From CAZMGY01 sp964565945 [NCBI: uncultured bacterium] (lineage in GTDB: Bacteria > GCA-001730085), in NCBI GenBank assembly GCA_964565945.1, contig CAZMGY010000008.1, positions 1 through 13,931 on the forward strand: a stretch of DNA of 13,931 nt, written 5' to 3'. Below, one piece after another: positions 7,538-13,581 of the stretch. The position numbers and the translations under genes were made by a program. The notes below the pieces were generated by a model that ran no database searches, had not been told where the DNA came from, and saw nothing but the letters and a program-made list of their open reading frames with translations. The stretch's first letter is position 1. The number at the start of each line of letters is the position of its first letter.

Positions 7538-7601
7538 TCGGAACGTGTAAACGTTCACACGCTTTCCAAGCGTGCTCGATCGGCCACTCTGACACCTCTC
7601 C
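7515..7601 (-). tRNA. tRNA-Ser (anticodon GGA)
   Basis: On the - strand the gene folds as a class II tRNA. The acceptor strand GGAGAGG pairs with TCTCTCC (one G-T pair), with discriminator G at 7515. The anticodon stem CACGC/GCGTG holds the loop TTGGAAA, giving anticodon GGA. A long variable arm (GAACG...CGTTC) follows, then the T-arm GAGGG-TTCAAAT-CCCTC. It reads UCC and UCU codons. No CCA is encoded after the discriminator, so CCA must be added by the nucleotidyltransferase. It is co-directional with the downstream RNA methyltransferase genes. Confidence 0.96.
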
Positions 7602-7623
7602 AAAAAATTGAAAACAAGGTCAT

Positions 7624-7629
7624 ATTGTA
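7624..7629 (-). promoter_or_regulatory. candidate -10 box of the tRNA-Ser promoter
   Basis: On the - strand, TACAAT lies 22 nt before the tRNA 5' end, the expected spacing for a tRNA promoter. No good -35 box is present 16-18 nt further upstream. Since only 45 nt separate the tRNA from the methyltransferase gene, this promoter could drive the whole tRNA-methyltransferase-trmB unit. Confidence 0.4.
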
Positions 7630-7656
7630 GCAAATTTATTAGGCAAATACTAAGCA

Positions 7657-7884
7657 TTATCCTATCTCTCGATACGGTAAAGTAAAGTTGGGATTATCAG
7701 GGAAGTTGAGTTCGCCAAATTTACGCAGGTGCTCAAAGAACTTTTGTGTTGGTTTTTCTTCTGGATCAAACAACATTTTAATGTTGTAAAATTCAGTATC
7801 ACCAGGCTTGTAGGCTCTTGGTTCGTCTAAGTTAAAATAGTCAAGGGTAAATGGCCCTGTTTTAGTTTCAATATAGTTGCTCAT
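7657..7884 (-). CDS. phage-type protein resembling the N-terminus of DUF2815, truncated
   Basis: The 75-residue product has the opening pattern of DUF2815 single-strand-binding-like phage proteins: a short strand GPFTLDYFNL, EPRAYKPGDTEFYNIKMLFDPEE, then KFFEHLRKFG. Family members are usually well over twice this length, so the C-terminal part is missing. The reading frame ends 28 nt from the tRNA promoter region. The ATG has GAGGAA about 6 nt upstream, so the start is intact. It lies 30 nt downstream of the broken DUF2800 nuclease gene. That DUF2800-DUF2815 order is common in phage replication modules. The family call rests on pattern similarity and context and is tentative. It is probably non-functional. 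Confidence 0.5.
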   Translation of the reverse strand: MSNYIETKTGPFTLDYFNLDEPRAYKPGDTEFYNIKMLFDPEEKPTQKFFEHLRKFGELNFPDNPNFTLPYREIG

Positions 7885-7914
7885 TGAGTTTCCTCACTTT
7901 CTCTTTTTCTTGTG

Positions 7915-9092
7915 TTATGGTTTACTTAAGTTTCTGACATCTTCACGTTTATCCGAATCTAAAGCTAAAATTACCTTATTAACTATAGGTTCGATAAACA
8001 TGTTTAGTTCGTCTGGGTCTTCTGACATTTTCTTTATTTGATTTACAGTTTTAATTTTGAACCCAGAAGGCCCAAAAGTTTCAGCTATGTATTGGTGTAA
8101 TAACTCCTCTTTCCTTTCATTTTTAGTCCAACCAGCTCTTTTATCTTTAAAGACTGGTTTAACTCTTTCAATTTCTCTTTCTGCTTCGAGGATAAGGTAA
8201 AGTAATTTTTTTTCTACAGCTTCTAGGTACTGTGCCACTGCATTAGTTTTTGAGTAAATATTTACAAGCTGAGAATACCCTAGCTCGCTAATTGTGTGCT
8301 TTTTATTTGTTAAATCAGCATCAGTTGGGAGGTACGCCAATTTAGCTGCTACATTCAGCCTTGGCCAAACAATACTTACAATGCGAACCGTTATTAGACA
8401 ATCCCACACTGTCAGGATCCAAATTAAGGACGTGGTTAATTACCGAACTTTGAATTAACGCTTGGCTGTTGTCGACTCTATTGATAGCTTGGACAAGTGA
8501 TTCTTTGAACTTCTCAACTACGTTGTATTTGATGTTCCAACGCTTGATTTTAGGTTGGTTTTCGTATATAGATCTCGGTTCTATGTCTTTGCTAGCCAGT
8601 AAAGCATAGCAAAGAAGTTGATTGTTATCCTTAGCCTCAACCTGTATGCTTTTGCCGTACTTGTAATCGTAAACTTTTAAATGCTTAGCCTCTTTGTCGT
8701 AAAACGAAGCATCAAAAGTTGAAAAGATATGTGGGTGCAACTCTGGCATAGCCACCGTTTGTTCAACTAGAAGGGTACTGTTTAAACTCCCCTGAAGTTT
8801 ATCAGTGAAGATTGTTTCAGCGTAAAATTGAGCATTCTCGATCATTTTGGAATCTATCTCAATTTCATAGCCGTCTTGTTGGACAATATCACCTTACTAA
8901 GTTAGTAATGTTTATTTGTTTTAAACATTTTTCGGCTAGGGAATGTGCTACTGTCCCTTCCGCCGAGTATTTGGTACTTGAATCAATATTAGTTAAACCA
9001 AGTATTTGACTTAAACCTAGAGCTCTAGGACAAGCGGAAAATCGGTTATAACTAGAAGCTCCCATAGGAGTATGGGCTAATGAAGTTTGCAT
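7915..9092 (-). pseudogene. DUF2800-type PD-(D/E)XK phage nuclease, broken by two frameshifts
   Basis: Three consecutive reading-frame pieces join into one protein of about 390 residues, the usual size for DUF2800. Piece 1 (9092 to about 8890) has SSYNRFSACPRA and YSAEGTVAHSLAEKCL. Piece 2 (to about 8345) has the nuclease core FSTFDASFYD then KVYDYKYGKSIQVEA and NNQLLCYA, ending in CKYCLAKAEC. Piece 3 (to 7915) is the C-terminal helical part. An early Cys plus the CxxCxxxxxC near the end resembles the iron-sulfur clamp of AddB/Cas4-type nucleases. Each junction is restored by skipping one base: LV-GDIV near 8891 and AEC-AAKL near 8348. The start has AAAGGAG upstream. The product is therefore probably not made whole, unless these are sequencing errors. 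The region is more AT-rich than its flanks. Confidence 0.8.
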
Positions 9093-9094
9093 AA

Positions 9095-9211
9095 TTAAAT
9101 TTTCTCCTTTTTGTCTTTTATTAACTGTGTAGTTATATTTTCCCGAAGTTGAATTATTTCATCGAGTGATAGATCAATAAAACGAGTAACGTTGTACTGG
9201 ACAAGAACCAT
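9095..9211 (-). CDS. possible 38-residue phage-remnant protein
   Basis: A small frame starts at ATG 9211 and ends at TAA 9095, three bases before the DUF2800 start codon. The product contains VTRFIDLSLDEIIQLREN and a Lys-rich end, predicted as one amphipathic helix. Its 3' end holds the AAAGGAGAA that serves as ribosome-binding site for the nuclease gene. No convincing ribosome-binding site precedes its own start. Being in line with the nuclease gene makes it a reasonable remnant of the phage operon. It may be the tail of a longer lost gene, and I recognise no family. Confidence 0.35.
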   Translation of the reverse strand: MVLVQYNVTRFIDLSLDEIIQLRENITTQLIKDKKEKI

Positions 9212-9263
9212 TACTCAATTTAAGTAAATGTTAAAAGTATTTGCTAGAAACTCGCTTCATGAT

Positions 9264-9277
9264 ACCATTTTAATGGT
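9264..9277. promoter_or_regulatory. inverted repeat before exbB, possible operator
   Basis: ACCATT (9264-9269) and AATGGT (9272-9277) are perfect inverted hexamers two bases apart, 31 nt before the exbB start. They overlap a weak promoter candidate, TTGCTA (9241-9246) and TACCAT (9263-9268) with 16 nt between. This is the only promoter-like site visible for the exbB-uvrB block. An operator role is inference. Confidence 0.25.
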
Positions 9278-9307
9278 TTACTTAGGAATGTTTTGAGGAG
9301 AATAGAC

Positions 9308-9940
9308 ATGTTTGATTTGATCCACAAAGGTGGACCCTTAATGATTCTTTTGATTTTGTGTTCTTTGCTGGTTTTGACCATATTTATTGAGCGAATGATT
9401 CATTATTACCGAGCTAAAATCAATGCAAAATCTTTTATGCAGCGTATGCGCGAGGTAATGAAAAGTAATCGTATTCAGGATGCTCTGGAGCTGTGTCGCA
9501 ACACTCCAGGACCGATTGCCCATATTTTGGGGGTCGGATTGTTGAAGTATGATCGGACAAGGGATGAACTTCGCCAAGCCATGGATGATGCGGCTACTCA
9601 TGAAGTGGCTCGTTTGGAGAAAAACCTAAGCATGATGGCGACGATTGCTTATATTTCCCCATTGTTGGGTTTATTGGGAACGGTTTCGGGGATGATTGCG
9701 GCTTTTCGGATGATACAGGATAAGGCTGCTTCGGGATTGGTGGTTAATCCAGGAGATTTGGCTGGAGGAATTTGGGAAGCCTTGATCACCACGGCTACGG
9801 GTTTATTGGTGGCGATTCCAGCTTATGTGGCTTACAACTACCTTGTATCTCGTGTTGATTATATGGTGTTAGAAATGGAAGAGAATGCGGGGGAAATGGT
9901 CGACCTTTTGATTACAGGGAGAGGGGCCGATGCCTATTAA
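9308..9940 (+). CDS. exbB: ExbB/TolQ-family proton channel subunit
   Basis: ExbB/TolQ proteins form the inner-membrane pentamer that, with ExbD/TolR, uses the proton gradient to move TonB or TolA. The 210-residue product has the three-helix layout: TM1 at about 9-28, a long cytoplasmic segment, TM2 at about 110-133 (AYISPLLGLLGTVSGMIAAF, with T125) and TM3 at about 155-182 (ALITTATGLLVAIPAYVAYN, with T161/T162). Those threonines line the proton path. The ATG at 9308 is chosen over TTG 9293 because GAGGAG (9295-9300) lies 7 nt upstream. exbD overlaps its end by 11 nt and a TonB-like gene follows. TolQ is the alternative name; the downstream TonB domain and the lack of tolA/tolB/pal here favour ExbB. 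Confidence 0.93.
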   Translation: MFDLIHKGGPLMILLILCSLLVLTIFIERMIHYYRAKINAKSFMQRMREVMKSNRIQDALELCRNTPGPIAHILGVGLLKYDRTRDELRQAMDDAATHEVARLEKNLSMMATIAYISPLLGLLGTVSGMIAAFRMIQDKAASGLVVNPGDLAGGIWEALITTATGLLVAIPAYVAYNYLVSRVDYMVLEMEENAGEMVDLLITGRGADAY

Positions 9941-10328
9941 ACGACGCACGCGGATGATCAAAGGTCGTTTGGATTTATCACCTTTGATCGATATTGTTTT
10001 TTTATTGTTGATTTTCTTTATGTTGTCATCGTCGTTTATTTTGCAGCCAGGGATTAAAGTTAATTTACCTAAAGCTTTGTCTTCACAAAGTTTACATCAG
10101 ACGAATCATGCTTTAATTACAATTACACCGAACGGTAACTTGTATTTTAACGACACGATTATTTCGATGGATAACTTGCTCAAAATTTTGTTGGATACTG
10201 GTAAACCGTCGGTGATTATTCAGGCGGATGGCGATGTGGCGTTGCATTACGTGGTGGCTGTTTGGGATATTTGTCGTCGTTCGGGGATTGATTCGATCAA
10301 TATTGCCACAAGTCAGAAAAAGCTTTAA
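9930..10328 (+). CDS. exbD: ExbD/TolR-family proton channel subunit
   Basis: ExbD dimers sit inside the ExbB pore, and their single membrane helix carries the proton-accepting aspartate. The 132-residue product has a short basic N-terminus (MPIKRRTRMIKGR) and the signature DLSPLIDIVFLLLIFFML with Asp21. A periplasmic domain follows, with the usual ITITPNGNLYFND and a strand VIIQADGDVALHYVV. The start overlaps the exbB 3' end by 11 nt and has a GGGAGAGGGG ribosome-binding run just before it. It belongs to the same transcription unit as exbB and the TonB gene 21 nt downstream. Confidence 0.94.
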   Translation: MPIKRRTRMIKGRLDLSPLIDIVFLLLIFFMLSSSFILQPGIKVNLPKALSSQSLHQTNHALITITPNGNLYFNDTIISMDNLLKILLDTGKPSVIIQADGDVALHYVVAVWDICRRSGIDSINIATSQKKL

Positions 10329-10349
10329 ACAACGATTGGTGAGGCGCTT

Positions 10350-10976
10350 ATGGGCAAAAATTTAACCTTTTACATGTCTTTTGCCGTTGCTACGGTGATT
10401 CATGCCCTTATGTTGACCTTGTTTTATCTATCGACACCTGTCGATTACTTTTATATTCCTAAAATGACACGGGTGTCCTTTCTACCTCTAGATATCAATC
10501 AGTTAACCCAGTACTCAGAAATCGATGTACTCGAAACAGGACAGGAGCAAAGACAGAACCCTGGTGTGATGGAACCTGAAGAAGGGCTTTCCAATGCGAC
10601 CAAGTATTGGCAAAAACTTGAAACATCTGATGATAAGACCTTGGAATTGCCCGAAGCGCAAGAAAAGTTAGAGCATAAGCAAGAAGACGTTAGTATGGAG
10701 CTGAATACCCAGCGCAAGGTGGTGCGTCTTTATTATCCCAAATACCCTTTGTGGGCGAAAAAGGCTGGTTTACAATCAGATGTGTCCTTACGTTTTCAAA
10801 TTCTCGAAAATGGACAAGTGGGTCAGTTGTTGTTCGATCACTTTTCAGGACATCCAGAACTGGACGCTTTGGGCTTGCGAGCAGTTCGTCGTTGGCGTTT
10901 TGAAGCTTTGCCCGATGGTGTCGATGGAGGTGCGCAATGGGGGACTGTTAAGTTGAAGTTTCGATTGAATCAGTGA
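10350..10976 (+). CDS. tonB: TonB-family energy transducer
   Basis: TonB spans the periplasm and passes force from ExbBD to outer-membrane transporters. The 208-residue product has one N-terminal membrane helix (about 7-27) with a His at 18, like the functional His20 of E. coli TonB. A linker of about 100 residues follows, then a C-terminal TonB domain from about 122: YYPKYPLWAKKAGLQSDVSL, then ILENGQVGQL, ALGLRAVRRWRFEAL and a final strand VKLKFRL. The linker is unusual. It is Glu/Gln/Lys-rich and nearly lacks the Pro-Glu/Pro-Lys repeats typical of TonB, so it may be helical, as in TolA. A GAGG ribosome-binding site precedes the ATG. Position after exbB-exbD supports the role; its outer-membrane partner is not in the window. 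Confidence 0.88.
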   Translation: MGKNLTFYMSFAVATVIHALMLTLFYLSTPVDYFYIPKMTRVSFLPLDINQLTQYSEIDVLETGQEQRQNPGVMEPEEGLSNATKYWQKLETSDDKTLELPEAQEKLEHKQEDVSMELNTQRKVVRLYYPKYPLWAKKAGLQSDVSLRFQILENGQVGQLLFDHFSGHPELDALGLRAVRRWRFEALPDGVDGGAQWGTVKLKFRLNQ

Positions 10977-10995
10977 CGGATGTGAGGCTAAAATT

Positions 10996-11259
10996 GTGTT
11001 TGGTGTAAGTTTGTCAACCTTAATGATGATTTATATAACAGTTCCTTTGGTGATCCTTTTTGCTTTTTGGTTCTTTTTTGAGGTCGAAAAAAAAGATTTC
11101 CAAATCACATATAAGGATCAAGACTTAATGCTTGTTTGTCCCTATTGTGCCCACGTGTTTTTGGAGAACAATCAGGAAAAGGTGGTGGAATGCCCTTCAT
11201 GTTTGAATTTGGTGAATCGTACCGAGGCGAGGTCGGATCATGAAGCCCGGTCAGTTTGA
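10996..11259 (+). CDS. small membrane protein with a zinc ribbon
   Basis: I do not recognise a named family. The 87-residue product starts at GTG 10996, with GTGAGG ending 8 nt upstream. It has one hydrophobic N-terminal segment (about 8-28, [25 protein letters not shown]), written here only to show the helix. A short charged stretch follows, then a CPYC-x14-CPSC zinc ribbon (C48, C51, C66, C69) in a domain predicted to be cytoplasmic by the positive-inside trend. It lies 19 nt after tonB and overlaps the start of uvrB by 20 nt, so it is probably translated with both. The ribbon may bind nucleic acid or act structurally. Function unknown. Confidence 0.8.
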   Translation: MFGVSLSTLMMIYITVPLVILFAFWFFFEVEKKDFQITYKDQDLMLVCPYCAHVFLENNQEKVVECPSCLNLVNRTEARSDHEARSV

Positions 11260-13243
11260 ATTAGTAGCACCCTATGAGCTTTGTGGCGATCAGCCGAAGG
11301 TGATTGATGCTCTGACACAAGGTTTGCAGGATGGTTTGAACCATCAAGTTTTGCTGGGTGTGACTGGCTCTGGGAAAACTTTTTCGATGGCCAATGTGAT
11401 TGCACGGATGAATCGTCCTACCTTGGTGATGTCGCATAACAAAACTTTGGCGGCGCAGTTGGCGAGTGAGTTCAAAATCTTTTTTCCTAACAATGCTGTG
11501 GAATATTTTGTGAGTTATTATGACTATTATCAGCCAGAAGCCTATGTACCTCAGACTGACACGTTTATTGAAAAAGATTCATCGATCAATGAAAATATTG
11601 ATCGTTTGCGTCATGCGGCTACCCATTCTTTATCAACTCGCTGCGATGTGATTATTGTGGCGAGTGTGTCTTGCATTTATGGATTGGGTTCACCAGAAGA
11701 TTACGAAAATTTGTCTGTAACGCTCGAAGTGGGGCGTGAGTATCCACGCAAGGAGTTGATCGAAGATTTGTTGCGAATTCGTTATGAGCGTAACGATATT
11801 GCCTTCGAACGAGGACACTTTCGCGTGCGAGGGGATGTGATTGATCTTTTTCCGGCTTATGAAGATGCCAAGGCTTTGCGTATCGAGTTGTTTGGCGATG
11901 AGATTGAGAACATTTGTTGGATGGATCCACTCACTCACGAAACGATCCGTTTGGTGAAACGTGAAATTATCTTTCCGGCCAGTCATTATGTGATTCCCGA
12001 AGAAAAAATGAAGGTTGCCATTAAAGAGATTCGCCAAGAGCTTAAACAGCAACTTCATGTGTTTGAGCAAGAGAATAAAGTTTTAGAATACCAACGGCTC
12101 AAAATGCGTACCAATTACGATATCGAAATGATGAAAGAACTGGGATATTGTTCGGGAATCGAAAATTATTCACGTTACTTTTCGGGACGAAAACCTGGCG
12201 AGAAACCCTTTGTTTTGTTGGACTTTTTTGACGATGACTTTTTGATTATGATTGATGAATCTCATGTGACCGTTCCCCAAGTGCGTGGTATGTATAATGG
12301 GGATCGGGCTCGCAAAACAACTTTGGTGGAGCATGCGTTTCGTCTTCCGTCGGCTTTGGATAACCGGCCTTTAAAGTTTGAAGAGTTTGAAAAGTATATG
12401 AAAAATACGATCTATGTGTCGGCGACTCCAGCCGACTACGAATTGCAACAGGCTCAGCAGGTGGTCGAGCAAGTCATTCGTCCAACTGGCTTGATGGATC
12501 CCGAAGTAGATATTCGTCCGATTGCAACACAAGTGGATGATTTGATGGGGGAGATTCAAAAGCAGATTGAATGCAAGGAGCGTACGCTGGTGACCACTTT
12601 AACCAAAAAGATGTCCGAAGACCTGACCAAATACTTGCAGAACTTGAATGTGGAAGTCCAGTATATGCATTCGGGTATCGATACTTTGGAGCGACTTAAA
12701 ATTCTTAAACAACTTCGTTCTGGGGATATTGATGTTGTGGTGGGAGTTAACCTTTTGCGTGAGGGTTTGGATTTGCCCGAAGTCTCTTTGGTGGCCATTT
12801 TAGATGCTGATAAAGAGGGTTTTTTGAGGAATGAGCGTTCCTTGATCCAAACAATGGGACGCGCGGCGCGGAACGTGAATGGACGGGTGATTTTGTATGC
12901 TGATAAGTTGACAAATTCGATCAAACGGGCGACCGCAGAGACCCAAAGGCGACGCAAAAAGCAAGAGGCCTACAACCAAGAGCATGGAATTATTCCCAAA
13001 ACGGTTCAAAAAATGGTTCAGGATTTATCAGATACAACAGATTTGTTGTTTGAGAGTCCTTCTCGTGAGGAGAAGCCCAATTATGAAACGTCGTCTCAGG
13101 TGAAAGACCTGGTCCAAGAAAATAAACATGATACTTTGATCGCTCTCGAGGAGGAGATGAGGTTTGCGGCAGCTAATTTGGAATTTGAGCGGGCTGCCGA
13201 GCTTCGTGATCAAATCAAGCATTTATCTGAAAATACGAGCTAA
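11240..13243 (+). CDS. uvrB: UvrABC excision repair protein B
   Basis: UvrB is the damage-verifying helicase of nucleotide excision repair; UvrA loads it and it then recruits UvrC. The 667-residue product shows Walker A GVTGSGKT (40-47), the damage-probing beta-hairpin region [12 protein letters not shown] (93-104), the Walker B DESH (339-342), [10 protein letters not shown], the RecA2 motifs [10 protein letters not shown] and QTMGRAARN, and a C-terminal UVR coiled coil (from about 633, [20 protein letters not shown]) that binds UvrC. Length and order are standard, with no sign of truncation. Its ATG lies inside the 3' end of the zinc-ribbon gene, so translation is probably coupled to the ExbB-TonB cluster. 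I see no LexA-type box upstream and no clear terminator just after the stop. Confidence 0.98.
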   Translation: MKPGQFELVAPYELCGDQPKVIDALTQGLQDGLNHQVLLGVTGSGKTFSMANVIARMNRPTLVMSHNKTLAAQLASEFKIFFPNNAVEYFVSYYDYYQPEAYVPQTDTFIEKDSSINENIDRLRHAATHSLSTRCDVIIVASVSCIYGLGSPEDYENLSVTLEVGREYPRKELIEDLLRIRYERNDIAFERGHFRVRGDVIDLFPAYEDAKALRIELFGDEIENICWMDPLTHETIRLVKREIIFPASHYVIPEEKMKVAIKEIRQELKQQLHVFEQENKVLEYQRLKMRTNYDIEMMKELGYCSGIENYSRYFSGRKPGEKPFVLLDFFDDDFLIMIDESHVTVPQVRGMYNGDRARKTTLVEHAFRLPSALDNRPLKFEEFEKYMKNTIYVSATPADYELQQAQQVVEQVIRPTGLMDPEVDIRPIATQVDDLMGEIQKQIECKERTLVTTLTKKMSEDLTKYLQNLNVEVQYMHSGIDTLERLKILKQLRSGDIDVVVGVNLLREGLDLPEVSLVAILDADKEGFLRNERSLIQTMGRAARNVNGRVILYADKLTNSIKRATAETQRRRKKQEAYNQEHGIIPKTVQKMVQDLSDTTDLLFESPSREEKPNYETSSQVKDLVQENKHDTLIALEEEMRFAAANLEFERAAELRDQIKHLSENTS

Positions 13244-13561
13244 AAGAAGACACATCTATTTCGAAAACCTTACAGTGGCCTAGCAAGCTACAGATGAGCA
13301 AATCAACGCCAAATACATCCTCCTGACTATCGCTCATAAACGTGTATTGTAACCCCAAAGGCATCCCAAAACGTATCTTGTGAAACATTTTGCGAATGCA
13401 CATTATTAAAAGTGTTATTACAATCATCAAGTTGGCGCTAAACTTACAATCCAACAAAAAAGATACTTTTAAAAATGTTTGTGCGATTCCTGGTAAAGTG
13501 TTATTATAATCATCAAGTTGGTGCTAAACTTACAATCCAATAAATAAGGATGCTTTTAAAA
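13244..13561. other. 318-bp intergenic stretch without a supported gene
   Basis: Between the uvrB stop and the secreted-protein start I find no RNA gene and no convincing promoter or terminator. The right half is a tandem duplication, listed separately. TATAAT (13505-13510) in the second copy is a possible -10 box, but no good -35 box lies at the right distance. On the - strand, 13215-13457 is open for 80 codons, but it overlaps the uvrB end and has no recognisable domain. Confidence 0.6.
13409..13494 (+). repeat. tandem duplication, copy 1 (86 bp)
   Basis: This is the upstream copy of a diverged direct repeat. It runs from AAAGTGTTATTA to GATTCCTGGT and includes an ATG (13475) followed by the same first codons as the downstream gene (MFVRFLV). 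After those codons the frame enters copy 2 and stops at TAA 13541-13543, giving only 22 residues. Its ribosome-binding region is AAAAAAGATA, weaker than the TAAGGATG of copy 2. It looks like a dead duplicate of the gene's leader. Confidence 0.85.
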
Positions 13562-13581
13562 ATGTTTGTGCGATTCCTGGT
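13495..13581 (+). repeat. tandem duplication, copy 2 (87 bp), leader of the secreted-protein gene
   Basis: It abuts copy 1 directly and differs by about six substitutions and one inserted base, all before the ATG. It holds the TATAAT (13505-13510), the TAAGGA ribosome-binding site and the first six or seven codons of the gene starting at 13562. The last 26 bases, including the start codon, are identical in the two copies. Confidence 0.85.

Noticed and set aside
8812-9009. 65-codon + strand frame in the phage relic.
   Set aside because: Antisense to the recognisable DUF2800 pieces and not supported by any motif.
7917-9284. 12-bp direct repeat ATGGTTTACTTA at 7917-7928 and 9273-9284, framing most of the phage relic like att sites or a target duplication.
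   Set aside because: One copy encodes the last codons of the nuclease gene, the DUF2815-like gene lies outside the pair, and a 12-mer match over 1.4 kb of AT-rich DNA can occur by chance.
9293-9307. TTG at 9293 as the exbB start.
   Set aside because: GAGGAG would be coding; ATG 9308 has correct spacing and gives a normal N-terminus.
12556-12957. 133-codon - strand frame inside uvrB.
   Set aside because: Antisense shadow; the uvrB frame is conserved and continuous here.
13409-13581. Repeat pair as a minimal CRISPR array.
   Set aside because: The two copies abut with no spacer and include a start codon; this is a tandem duplication.
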